Positions 34,791-47,000 of a stretch of DNA of 64,000 nucleotides are shown in pieces. The position numbers and the translations under genes were made by a program. How positions within the stretch are numbered: the stretch's first letter is position 1; the number at the start of each line of letters is the position of its first letter. The notes beneath the pieces are model-generated. The model was given only the letters and a program-made list of their open reading frames with translations. It ran no database searches and was not told the origin of the DNA. Origin of the DNA: Narthecium ossifragum (lineage: Eukaryota > Streptophyta > Magnoliopsida > Dioscoreales > Nartheciaceae); contig OY986966.1 in NCBI GenBank assembly GCA_963920575.1, positions 16,921,888 through 16,985,887 on the forward strand, written 5' to 3'.

Positions 34791-35425
34791 CCTCCACCGG
34801 TCCACCCGCCTTCTCCTCCTTCCTCCTGAGTTACCTCACAAGGGCCACAACCCACTCCTTCCCTCCTTCTCCGGTGAAGCTGCAGCCACCCACGGCAACC
34901 CCCCTCCCCCTCTCCACTCCACCGATGCGCGGCCACCCCCGACGTCTCTCCACTCCACCGACCCCCTCCCCCTCTCCACTCCACCAACGCGCGGCCACCC
35001 CGACGTCTCTCCACTCCACCGACGTGCGGCCACCCCCGACGTCTCTCCACTCCAATGACCCCCTCCCCCTCTCCACTCCACCGACGCGCGGCCACCCCCG
35101 ACGTCCCCTGCACTACCCAACTCCAGATCTGACACCCTCTATCCACCGCAACCCTCCTTCGACCGTTTCCTGGCCAGATCCGGTCGCAGAGCGTGACCTC
35201 CATCCTTGGGCTGAGGCAGTCGTCGTCTCCGACAGGCTAACATTAAACGGGTAAATGGGTTGACCCGTCTAACCCGTGGGTCAACCCGACCCGACCCATT
35301 TAATCACGGGTCATAAACAGGTCGACCGTTCATGACCCGAACCCGATAACACTCAACCCAAACCCGTTTATTTCGGATTGGATCGGGTCAGGTTCGCAGG
35401 TCGTGACCCGGATTGCCACCCCTAC
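34549..35425 (-). mobile_element. hAT-type MITE remnant with CT repeat and minisatellite
   Basis: The right end reads attgccacccctac, the reverse of a common hAT terminal (TAGGGGTGGCAAT). Both sides are full of acccgttta/taaacgggt words in inverted arrangement (34555-34735 and 35245-35400). The middle carries a CT microsatellite (34749-34788) and 30-66 base repeats of ctctccactccaccg...cggccacccccgacgt (34905-35110). The left terminal was not found. Long open frames on both strands here are a by-product of the repeats. Confidence 0.55.
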
Positions 35426-35539
35426 TCTCATCTAATAGGAATAACTGAATAAGTGAACAAACATACTCATATGGAATTATGATTTAAACTCTCTTGTAAT
35501 ATCAGGTTAAATCACCAATATGTCAAAATAAATTAATGA

Positions 35540-36420
35540 AAAAAAATGCTAGGTTATTTATTGTCCAAAAAATAAAATATTAAAAGAATTCTTTTAAAAA
35601 ACCACATACATTAAAAAATGCTAGATTAAATAGAAAGTCAAGAATGAAAAAAAACTGCTAGGTTATTTATTATCCAAAAAATAAAATGTTCAAAGAATTC
35701 TTTTAAAAAACACATACATTAAAAAATGCTAAATTAAATAGAAAATCAAATATTACACATTAAAAAATTGAATTAAAAAATGGTAGAGGGGGATGAGAGA
35801 AGCCTGAAGGGGAGGTGGCGGAAGCGAAGGGAGAGGCCGCGGGTGACACATCAGGCACGGGGCGTCGCCGACTGGACGAGGTCGGTGTTGGCGAGGTCGA
35901 CGTCGAGCGTGGTTCTGAAGTGGGGCGTCGGGAGTCAGGCCTTGCCGAGGTCAACGTCGGGCTTGGGGCGTCTGTTGCCAGGCGCCGGTCCCCGGCTTGA
36001 GTTCCTCGCCGTAGAGGACAAAGATGTAGGTGTCGACAAACTTAATCAATCATTTGAACTCTCTTCTAATAAATTAATGGAAAAAAATTGCTAGGTTATT
36101 TATTGTCCAAAAAATAAAATATTAAAAGAATTCTTTTAAAAAACACATACATTAAAAACTGCTAGATTAAATAGAAAATCAACAATTACACATCTAAAAA
36201 ATTGAATTAAAAAATGCTAGAGGGGGGTGAGAGAAGGCTGAAGGGGAGGTGGCGGAGGCGGAGGAGGGAGAGGGTGACAGGGGGCGCGAGGCGGCGGGCC
36301 GGCTGGGCGACGTCGGCGTTGCCAATGGCGTCGAGGTGGCGGAGGCGGAGGAGGGGGAGGCCGCGGGTGACAGGGGGCGCAGGGCGTCGGGGCGCGACGC
36401 GCGGAAATGCCAAGGATTCA
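35540..36420. repeat. internal repeats of Helitron H0
   Basis: An AT-rich unit (gctaggttatttattgtcc, then taaaagaattcttttaaaa, then gctagattaaatagaaa) occurs near 35553, 35659 and 36089. After the second and third copies comes the same GC-rich segment (gatgagagaag..tgaaggggaggtggcgga) at about 35789 and 36226. So a tandem pair plus one larger duplicated block of about 430 bases. No gene. Confidence 0.75.
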
Positions 36421-36802
36421 AATATCAATGATGGCAAATCTGCGCATGGAAAGAATTCACACATACACAGAGAGAAAGATAATGGCAAGCAAATCAAATT
36501 GACTGATTCAAAGAACTGAAAAATAGTTCAGATCAAAACAGGGACTTGATAATTCATTAGCACTGTGTTTGGAAGGGATGAATTTGAAAGGGCTAATTTT
36601 ATGTGAGGAAATTATTTTTTTTAAGATCCTCAAAACACATCATTTAGAAAAAGCCTCAAAAATTGTGTTTCAAAACTAACCCAAGGAGAAAACTGACAGG
36701 AAAAGCTCATAAAAGAAGGGGAAAAAGAACAATTTTAGGGAAGGATTTGAGATTAGAAACTTATTAGCAGAGGGAAAACGAACCTTACTCAAAGAAGCTC
36801 AC

Positions 36803-37248
36803 CATTCTTGCCAATATGATTTATCGATGTGGACTTTTCATTATGTCCAGGAAGGAAAGGCCGTATACCAGAATACACGCTTATGTTTCCTGAAGAAGAA
36901 TGCCAATCAAATATCAATACGGCGTGATGTCATTTTCATGTAAGAAAGGTCAAAAGCCGATAATCCATGCTAGATTGATACCTTTTAATTCTTGAAACTC
37001 ATTATACAGTCTCTGGTTTTCTGCAACAGCTGAATGAAAATTTTCGGCAGCTTCTGCTAATAATTTCAGTTTTTGTCCTGCATGAAACATACATAATTGA
37101 TTCATTAGGTCAAAGAGTGATAATAATGATTACAGTTGCATAAAATTTCTGATCAATTTCTCTTGCCAAAGCAGGTTATTTCTCCCTCCCATCTCCTTTG
37201 AGCATTTTTTACTTCTTGCATGATGCACTTAGATGCCACTCTCAAGTC
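36803..37248 (-). pseudogene. captured kinesin-14 exons with introns
   Basis: Three minus-strand exons with intact-looking splice sites: about 37248-37165 (DLRVASKCIMQEVKNAQRRW, acceptor ttttag), 37077-36982 (GQKLKLLAEAAENFHS, then LYNEFQELKG, acceptor atgcag, donor ag|gtatca) and 36889-36803 (NISVYSGIRPFLPGHNEKS, acceptor cttcag, donor atg|gtgagc). This is the coiled-coil neck and the very start of the motor domain of a plant kinesin-14 (family text ELKGNIRVYCRIRPFLPG). The second-to-third exon join falls inside the Gly codon and keeps frame. ATP-binding and microtubule-binding parts are absent, so it is a fragment carried by the Helitron, not a motor gene. Confidence 0.85.
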
Positions 37249-39710
37249 CTAAAAACATGTAAATGCTCATCAAAAGCATCAAGCAAGGAATTGCTACTGC
37301 AAAGTTAAATGCAAAGATAAAAGAATATTAGAATTAACTTTGAATCCTAGTCAATTCAAACTAAATTGATTAGGAGCAGCAAACCTAAAAGAAGCAGTCA
37401 AGCACAATATAAGGAATGCTAGTAAATTAGGAGTTGCTTTATGCAACTACTAATTCCAAAAAATTGTGAACTATCGTACATTTATCCAACACCAATGAAG
37501 ACTTCTGACTTGCCTAGACAGCAGCTGAATCAGATCTATTAGAATGCCCTTCACAGATTTCACAGAAGCATTGTAAATTCTAATAACATATCCAGAGCCA
37601 CATTCAAAGATATTCAGAGCATCTTGAAGAAAGTTTATACGTACATATAAGTATAAAGTTTTGCTCTACAAACCTAACGCTCGACATGCATCTTTAAATG
37701 TAGGATGCTGAACAGAATTAAATAACTGGCACCAATCGAAACAAAAATGAAGAAAGGATGGCTATGCAGCAAGAAACATGTATATGAACATGTTTTGCAA
37801 TTCTCACAATCCTAAACATCCAACAATCTGCGATGGAGATTATCCAAACATGATTCCAGTTGGAGAGCATGCCTATGCAGCAAGAAACAAAAATGAAGAA
37901 AGGAGTCACTCCATTGATCTAAACATCCAACAATCCTAAACATGATTCCAGTTGGAACCCCCAGTGATTAAATAATATCTGAGAATCATGTTTGGAGAGC
38001 ATGCCTATGCAGCAAGAAACATGTTTCTAACCGCACTTCAAATGCTTATCTCATAATTAAAACATGGATTTACATGTAAAAACTCGATATTCTCAAACAT
38101 GGAGTGAAATTCCATAATAAATCATGCTACACAGTATCTTAATATACAAAGGATTTCTAGTTTGGCCAAGCTGTTATCTATGAGGAGGCCCTCCTCTTTT
38201 GCAAAAGATTTGGGTGCATACACACACAGAGATGCTTTTTGTTTGTTGGTATTGGTCTCTCTTAGTAGGGTTTTGTTGAATCCTATTAGTCCCCACAAAT
38301 ACACCATAGTCCCCCTATATTCAAACTGTATGAATTTGGAAGACATGGTGTAGTTATACTATACTTTTGGATGAGTCAAATTAACCAGCATATTTTAACA
38401 GTATCTTACTTGATAAAAGCCAACCAATAAGAAACTGGAGGACTTTATACATAACCATGTTCTCATTATCTTAAATAAATTGCAGCCTACCAACTTTATA
38501 TATCAACTTTATACATAACCCTGTTCTCCATATTAAAGCTAGTAGCCAACCTGATGTTTGAGTGAGTGATACTTTTTTTTACCACAATTCACTTTCACAG
38601 CAAGGATCCAAACCTTGAATTGACACTTGCATTGAGTATTTTCTGCATGCTATTACAGTTCCAGGTTATCTTGGCATATTGTGTAGAACTTCAAGGAAAT
38701 AACTATTTAGGAGTGCATAAATCACGCAATTTAATGGAGATACGAAGTTCCTCTACGGACTAAAATGTATGATAAACAGACGCAAAGAGGTTCATGTCAA
38801 ATATCAAAGCCATATGCAACAAAAGAAGTCCTCAGACAACAATTTGGGCCATTAATGTCTTTGCCTAATAATGATCCTTATTAGAGTAATAAATGCTTGT
38901 TGAACATAAACTTAAAGAAGAATGTAGGCACATGTCTTAAGTGACAGTATAAGTTTCCACAGGTGATTTAATTTTGCAATCTCCAATTACAATGCAGCTA
39001 TAAAAGCGTACTATTAGAGAAATTATTGTTAAGCTGTCCAAAATAGCTATAATTGTTATGTTAAATGATAGATCTCAAACATTGGAAACAGAGGACAGTT
39101 ATAAAAGGTACTAAAGCAGCAAACATGACTCTCAAATATAGACAACAAAGTTTCATCAGCCATCCTTAGATCTATAAATAAAACACAATCAAAAAACGAA
39201 GAAATTTGTCGAAAATAGAGATAGTTTATGAAAGAGAGGATATCGGCAGATTTTTACCTTAATCTCCACCGTATAAATATCAATCTCTCAGGCTCCTTCA
39301 TCCTCCTAGGAAACTGCTACGGGGTCGTCTTCCCGAATAAATTGATCGTGGTAGCAGTCTACAACTTTTCAAATCTGCCATTTATATCACAGGTTGCAGA
39401 TAAATGCTACGAACTTCAAAGGATCAAAGATTACATGAAGCATATCATATCAGATCGAAAGAAGATGAACAGAAGCCCATGAAAATTTAATCGACCAAAA
39501 TCCAGTTGGTAGGGAAATTAAATCATATCATAGTGAAAAGGAAATGAAAAGGGAAGAAAATGAGCTTCAACCATACATAGAGGAAGAAGAAAGGGAATTC
39601 TCACACTAAAAATCGTGTCTACCACTGGATAGGAAAATTCAATTTTTTTTCAAATCTGCCATTTTTATCACAGGTTGCAGATAAATGGTGCGAACTTGAA
39701 AGGATCAACA
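37249..39710. other. AT-rich interior of Helitron H0
   Basis: About 2.4 kb of AT-rich sequence with small direct repeats: gcatgcctatgcagcaagaaac at about 37867 and 38000 and a related copy near 37760, and gttgcagataaatg..cgaact at 39393 and 39674. It may include intron or exon debris of captured genes, but I recognise no protein. Confidence 0.5.
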
Positions 39711-39719
39711 ACTACCGTC

Positions 39720-40860
39720 GAGCTTGGAGTGCAGAAGAGGACATCGACGGAATCACATAAGAAGAGGGAGGAGAATACCGTGTCACGCCGCGGTAGATGG
39801 AGCTAAGCTTGGCGGCGGCTCAGGGGGGCATCCGGCTTATCCGGTCCTTGGCGGTGTGCAACCTCTCCCTCTTAGCTCCCGTCTCCACCCAGTAGGATGC
39901 CTTCAGAGGGGGCGTGCGCTTCGCTGGAGGATTAGCAAGGCCGGACGGCGGCTGCTCCGAGGAGGACGACGCGGCCCCGAGCACCATGTCGACCTCCTCC
40001 CGATCTCTCTCTCTCCGGCACGGGATCGGCCACCTCGAGCAAGAGAGGATAGAGGGAAAGGTGGCGGCGATCGACGGAGGCATGGGGTTCCCACGACCTC
40101 TACCCTGTATTTGGGGGTCGCTGGAGATGAGGATGGGGAGGTAGCCAGGGTTTCGAGGTGGGAGTGGGAGCTCGAGACCGAGAGAGAGAGAACGGCCGCA
40201 CGGGGCCAGGGGTTGGGGACCTCAGAGACGGTGTGCGCGAGCGATCAGGGGAGGTGTGAGGAGCGGAGGAGAAGAGAGAGTGGCCCACGACCTCTACCCT
40301 GTTTTTTGGGCGTCGCTGGAGATGAGAATGGGGAGGTAGGCACGGGATCGGCCACCTCGAGCAAGAGAGAGAGAGGGAAAGGTGGCGGCGATCGACGGAG
40401 GCATGGGATTCCCACGACCTCTACCCTGTATTTGGGGGTCGTTGGAGATGAGAATGGGGAGGTAGCCAAGGTTTCGAGGTGGGAGTGGGAGCTCGAGACC
40501 GAGAGAGAGAAAACGGCCGCACGGGGCCAGGGCTTGGGGGGCTCGGAGACGGCGTGCTCGCGCGGTCGGGGGATGGTGGAGGAGAGGTCGGGGGTGGCGA
40601 GAGGGGTATGGATCCGGGGTTGGGAAGAAGCGGTGGTTTAGATGGAGGCGGCGCCGGCGTGAGATGGGTTCCGAGGAGGGGGAGGTCATGGAGGCGTGAG
40701 AGGTGGTGAGGACGATGGGGTTAGGCGGCGGTTGGCGAGAGGGGAGTGGATCGGGGAAGAGAAGAGACGGAGAGGGGACGGGGGACGGCGTGGGGATGGG
40801 TAGTGGTAGAGGGGACGGGGGAGAGGATGGGACACCCGTCCCATCTCTCTCTCTCAGCTG
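39720..40860. repeat. GC-rich tandem duplication near the H0 5' end
   Basis: A block of about 320 bases is repeated (about 40022-40280 and 40340-40600). It contains cgagcaagagag, aaaggtggcggcgatcgac, cccacgacctctaccctgta and ggtttcgaggtgggag, with a third partial copy at 40282. Similar GC-rich segments occur at the 5' ends of H1 (46850-47300) and H2 (51500-51830). Open frames of up to about 300 codons are low-complexity artefacts. Confidence 0.75.
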
Positions 40861-41052
40861 AAATATGAGTGAGAGGGGTGGGCGGGATTTTGAGTGAGTG
40901 GCTGAGTGCGTGAGAAGAAATTTTGGGCGGAAATTTTTGACGTGGATGAAATTTTGGGGGGAATTTTAAAGCTGATCATGGAATCAAATCCTGACCACTC
41001 TTTATGTTTTATAGGGGGATATTTCAAAAACCGTTGTGCTTTATATAATATA

Positions 41053-44000
41053 CTAGGGAATGCCCGTGCCTACGTCACGGATATATAGAGTTTTTTCAAA
41101 AAAATTTGGTAGAACCTCACCTGTACCGAGGCAAACCTTATAAGTGCAACATTATCCCTCAAATACAACATTATCCCTCACAAACTTTGTCCCCGAGGCA
41201 AACCTTGTTCCTACAAACTTTACAAACCATAGTATCCTCAAATACAACATTATCCCTCACAAACCACAACTTCAAAGAAAAAACAAAAATACAGATATTC
41301 TAATTTCACAATAATCCAACTCCAGGACTAGCAAAATCTAACCGTTGGTTTTTTCTCTTTTTAACTCTAGCTCCAATATGCCGAAGTTACCTAAGAAACA
41401 TGTATGTAAAAGAGATACCCGCAAGCATAAAGAAAAGTCAAGTTCCACTATAGTAGTTGATACCAATATGTCCAACTTTAGTTCATTTTGTTTCAAGTCA
41501 CAACTTGCCGAAGTTACCTAAGTGATTCATGGTACTCTAAAAACATGTATGTAAAAGAGATTAAGAAAGCTCTAACATCCAACTCGCACGTAACCACCAT
41601 GGCACGGTTTAAATTTGTTTTTGTTTTAAATTTGTTTATGTTTTGTTGTAAGTGACCGTTTACGATTATAGTTCGCTTCTCAGTCAAAACCTGCAAGGAC
41701 AAAAAATAAAAAAGGAAAAAAAAATAATATGAGAAATCATGAGGTAAGAAAAAACTCAAGAACTAAAAGCAACATCCTGGATTATTTATACAGATTATTG
41801 ACTGAGCATGCCGGAAACATGACATAAGTTCAAGAATTGGAAAATTGATAAAGCCAATAAACAAAAGTTTGCAAATTAAAGTTCAAAGGAGAGCCTTCAT
41901 CATTTATATTGTTCCACTGAAGTGAAAAGAAAAGAGCCAATAAACAAACAGGGATATATTCACGTGAAATCCTATGAGAAACACACAAATAAATGTTACA
42001 TAAATTTGTTGATACACCTGAATTTGACTGATGTTTGGAGACATAACCAACTGATCAAGACACCAACTTAATTAGAGATTTAACATTACAGATGACATTT
42101 GCTAAACAAATATTTAAATGAGAAGACCCTTATATTACAGCCAATTAATCATTAATTCATCAAATTGCGGTTCAAGATGTCTTGGCTGCTACATGAAGTA
42201 TATCTGATGCTTGATGCTGATGTAAAACTTTGTTGCCCCTGCATATCAAATATTCAAACTCAGTGATTATGTAAAATCCATAAGAGTGCAAAAGCTCACG
42301 TGTAAAAGGTGCATGTGATCTCAGCGTCTTCATATCATGATATACAAAAATCCTGGGTATTTACGTAAGTGTTATCATACCAACAACACTATTCTCTAAT
42401 CTCCCATATTCCGTCAGGAGAAAATGATTCCTCGACTGACATAGATGTTATATGCATCATTAAGCTGCCAACGGAAAAAAGAAATCTATTTGCCTTTATG
42501 CGTTCTACAACCCAGATAGACCATGTTCTTCACACTTAATCTTCCTGCGAGTGTTTAAGAAATTGCTAAATATAGTCATCCGTGTCTGACCATGATCTAG
42601 CAGTAGAGTAGCAACAACTTAGCAATTTCACTATATCATATCCACTTAATACTCCACCAGTACACTCTTAGCTTCTACAGCCACTCATTTCTGTTGAATT
42701 ATCTCCCAATCCCCACTAAAAATTTGAAAATACCTAAGTCACTATATCAATATCAACCATCTTACAACATTCACTCACTCAAGCTTCGATAGCTGACACC
42801 AATACACTGTAGGCTATCAAAGAACTAAACAATTCAAATCATGTAACCATCCTATTAAATTCTCCAATAAACTATCACTACTAACACACTTGCTCTCTTT
42901 AAACATGAATTAAAAGAAAAGGAAAAAAGAATAGAAATGCAACATTCAAGGAGATTTAGCAAGAACGTGCTATAGGGTCGAAAAGAAACTCACTGGGGAA
43001 CAACTGCAGCACACTTCCTTAATCTGTGTCCTTTGATCAATGCGATCACTCTAAACTACTGCAAAAAGAGAAATTCATTATCAAAACCTTGAAACAGAAC
43101 ATAATGAAAGCTAGTTCCTAAGATCAAGATAAAAGCTTTATTCTAAATATATAATCAACACATCATGAGCAAGCCAAAAAAGAAGGTTAAACCACATGAA
43201 ATAAATGGCCAAATCCCTAAAAAATCTCATCTTTTCTATGGTGCAATGATTTTTGCAAGGGAGATTACCTCCTTTGTGAAGCTGAAATGAATGCATCCAC
43301 TTTTGGGGCATATTGATCAATAGCATCGGAAATCCATCATAAGAAAAGCGCCTATATTGATCAATAGCATCGGAAATCCTCCATAAACTATTTGAATGAC
43401 CATATATATTTTCACAATCACCAGCAATCTCAATCCACTCCACCGATATCTCAAAAAAAATTGCAAAATTCTCCTCAACAATTCATACATCAATCCTCAA
43501 GAAGACCCGGTGCATATTTTCCTGCTAAAAATTGACATCATGATTATCTTCAATATTTAAATATCAACAGGCACTGATTTTTAGTAAAAAAAACTTCGCT
43601 AGAGAACAAAGCTGTACAGATGATCTCAATGTTCATCAAACATCATTTCTTTAAATGCACATTATTAAAGAAAGGCACTCTGCTCTGATGCTATGTTCAA
43701 AAGATTAATAAGATGATAATTGAAAGAGGTGAATTTAGCACCTACCATATGAAATTGACTAATGCTCAAATTGATTGTCTTTGTGATTAGCTTAGTGCCT
43801 TTATGAACATGACAGTGGTACACTAAATGACATGTAATTAGCTTAGGAAGAAGGCTACTTTGATCAGCATGAAAGAATCAAGCAGAGAACCATTTTTGAA
43901 AGACACTACCAGGTTTTTTAACTCGCCTTACATTTTGGTAATCAAAAACTACTTAAAAACATCCCCATCTCCGTATCCACCCACACTGTATACCACCATA

Positions 44001-47000
44001 ACCCATCTTACAAATAGCTGCTTGATATAACATCATTCAAAAAAACAAAAAAATAAGTTTTACAGCATTGGCAGCGACAGTTTCAAGTCTATTGTCCTAA
44101 ACTTTCTAAGAATTAGTGTGGGATCTATGCTGTTCATTCTCAACCTTGAGAGCACATAAAAAAAATTCTTCCCTCTTTCAACTTCATCTGATAAGTTTTG
44201 TAGTTGTTTTCTTTTTTGGCTCCGTGACATGATATCTTATCGGGGTAAGGTACACATGAGAGGTTAAAGCCCCTTTGTTACTTACTTTCTCATATAAAAT
44301 AAGCAAAAGGGGTCTTCCTTTAACTTCAAATTCCTTTACATCTTATACTAAAGAACCATCTCAGGATAATTATAGATGTTTGTACATGGGCCAAGCTACG
44401 TTTATTAAGGTAAGATTATTTAGGTTGGTCAAGGGATGAATTTAGATAAATGTTAACAGCTGTCCAATCCTTTGTTGTGCATTTAGAACGTCTAGTTGCA
44501 GAGATCTAAGTTGTCCCAAGTAAAGTGATATACTTTGATTGTGCAAGTTGATAATCGTGCCTTTACAATAAATCATATTTGACAAATTTGCTTCATTCCA
44601 ATTCAGACTAAGAACGTGGAGCAATGGCTGTTTAAGCTCGAAAATAAATCAAGAAGTCAACTACAAAGATATGATTTGAACAAATGGATATATTGGATTT
44701 TCACGCTTTTACTGAAGCAGATCAGCTCAGAAAGAATGCACTTACAGGAAGCTCCCGTTTAATCAAGCTGTCAGCTGCATCATTTGCCTCTGTCAACTGC
44801 ATTAGTGGTCGTAGTTTCCAGGAGCCCTTCTTTCTAAACATGCATACCATGAGAGAAATACAAAATAAGGACTTCTTCTGATCCTGCCAATTATGGAAAC
44901 TGCAAAAAAAAATTTCAACAAATCTATCCCTTCCCCTCTCATGTACTCAATCAAAATATGCATCTCAGGCCAACAAATGCAATTTAGTTCTTGAAGCCAG
45001 TAATCAACAGAAGGTAAGCAATACTGAGATAGATGAGTCACTTCCATGAAATGGATATTACACAGTAGCATATCTAAAACCCAAATTTCTAATGAAAAGT
45101 AAAAAACTGTAAAAGTTTCATCAATTGGGTTATAGCAGCACATCCTCCTCAATCTTCTTCTTTTTCTTAGGCTTCTTCCTACTCCTCTCCTCACCCAATT
45201 GATGTATAAGTTTTAGAAATAGGAATCAAACAGCATCCACAGAAGTGAAGAGAGGAGATAAGAGGGAAAGCTCACCGGAGATATGGCGGTGCTGGGCGCG
45301 GCGAGGCATGGATTAGAAAAAAGAGTAATTACTGTGCGTTATGTCCCTTTAAAAACTGCATCGACAGAAAAAGCATCCATTAAGGTACCAAAGGAAGTAG
45401 AAAAAAGATACAGATCATGGTATGTTCTCATATCAAGGGGAAAAAAGTTAAATAGGAAATATAAGATGGGCCTAGATTATCTTGACAACAAAGGACAAAC
45501 AAATTTAGTATCGAATTTGACAAAAAAGTTTAGTAGACATGAAGGGAAGCTTTTCACATGCCTATTGCTTAGATTGCAGGCATCCCTTTAGCGACAGAAC
45601 AGAAGCTGCTAATTCTTAAAGTAGCTCGTCCAACTAAATATATTTGCTCCAAAGGTAATAAAATCCAAACCTTCCATGCCAAGGTTCCCATTTTGCAAAA
45701 TTGGCCTAAAACATGAGCAGATCATGGTACTTTTAGCTATAGCTATCGGATGTAGAAATAGCCATGAGCAGATACATGAGGAGATCGATGATCAAAACCA
45801 CAACCAATACTCACCCATAAAAAAACAAAAAACCAATCCTTTTCCTCACGTCTCAGCCAAAAAGCAACTATAAACCATCTCCAATTTCATCAAACAACAT
45901 ATCTGCAGTAACATACATAGACAAAAACAACAAAAGAAAACAACAGAGAGTCCAAGAAAAACCTCACGTCTCGTCTATGTGGAATTCATACATTTCCTCT
46001 AAAAGAAGATGACAGGGAATTAATGATGTTATCTTCTAAATTGGTCTTAAAAGTTTATAGCAAGGAAAAGAAAGCAACACAGAAAACAAAGAAGAAAAAC
46101 TAATTACAGGAACTGCAAGCAGCTCTTTAGAAGGGATCAGAGATCAGGCGAAGAAGGAGAAGTAGAAAGCCCGGGTGGGATCAATATAAAGGTGCAGATC
46201 AAGCTCTAACTTAGAGCGAGCATGCAGCTGAGAGAGGAGTCTGATCCAGACTCTAGAGAGAGAGAGAGAGAGCACCAGCTGAGAGAGCAGGGAACTGGAG
46301 GCCGGCCACAGGAAATGGTGCAAAAAAAATAAAAATAGGAATGAGGGTCGAGCTGAGAAGGAGAAGAGAAGAGAAGAGGGAAGGTGCCATGCATCTCCAA
46401 AACTAAGGCATGAAAGTGCATGAGGAATCCATCAAAATTGCTGGAAAATAAAAGAAAATTAGTCCAAAACTCAACCATGCATAGCATCGAAATTGCTGAA
46501 AAATCACTACCGTTGATGCCCAAGCCGTCGACTCCCAAGCCGTCCGGCCTTCTCCCTCTTCACCGCTGGACAACAAAGCCTTGTGGAGAAACAAAAAGGA
46601 GGACGTCACCGGTCTTCTCCGTCGATCAAGTCGCTGCCGAACTTCACTGTCACAGCCTTCTTCCTTTCCCCCACCGTTCGATACCTCCTGGAGAGACAAA
46701 ACAACCGGCCGGAGTTTAGAGGCAAATGAAGATGAGCCAAGAAGAAAGAAGCAAGAAGCAGATGAAGGAAAACAGAGCAAAGAAAACAGAGGAAGATGGA
46801 AGCGAAAAATAAAAATAAAAAAGAGAAGGAAGAAGGAGGAGGAGGGAGCCGCTGACCCTCGCCTGACTCGCGCCGGGCCCCTTCTCTTCCCCATCGGTGA
46901 TGTTGCCCAAAGCCCTCGACGGTTCTTCTCCTTCTCCACCAAAGAACTCGACGGAGAGGGTGCCGAAAGAGGAAAAAAAGAGAGAAAGAAGAAGAAGGAA

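Larger units (their letters stand above)
34510..41052 (-). mobile_element. non-autonomous Helitron H0 (kinesin-14 capture)
   Basis: The minus-strand 3' end is at 34510: a hairpin-like ctgtggcgtaggaacggg followed by CATTTACTAG, with host A at 34509. The 5' end is at 41052 (minus TATATTATATAAAGCAC...), and the subterminal aacggtttttgaaatatccc is shared with H1 and H2. Typical Helitrons begin TC and end CTRR after a hairpin and leave no target duplication; only the TC is altered here. No Rep-helicase is present. The interior holds a hAT MITE remnant, AT-rich and GC-rich repeats, and three kinesin exons. The right edge touches H1 with no spacer. Confidence 0.8.

Noticed and set aside
34679..35254. 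Open frames in the CT/GC repeat at 34.7-35.2 kb
   Set aside because: Both strands are open because of the CT microsatellite and a 30-66 base minisatellite; the region is a hAT MITE remnant.
37700..38010. CRISPR-like array (repeated gcatgcctatgcagcaagaaac)
   Set aside because: Only two or three copies, uneven spacing, and a plant nuclear context; ordinary local duplication.
39724..40641. Open frames of up to 305 codons in GC-rich Helitron DNA
   Set aside because: They follow a 320-base tandem duplication and change frame with it; composition explains the lack of stops. The same holds for 46400-47330 and 51018-51990.
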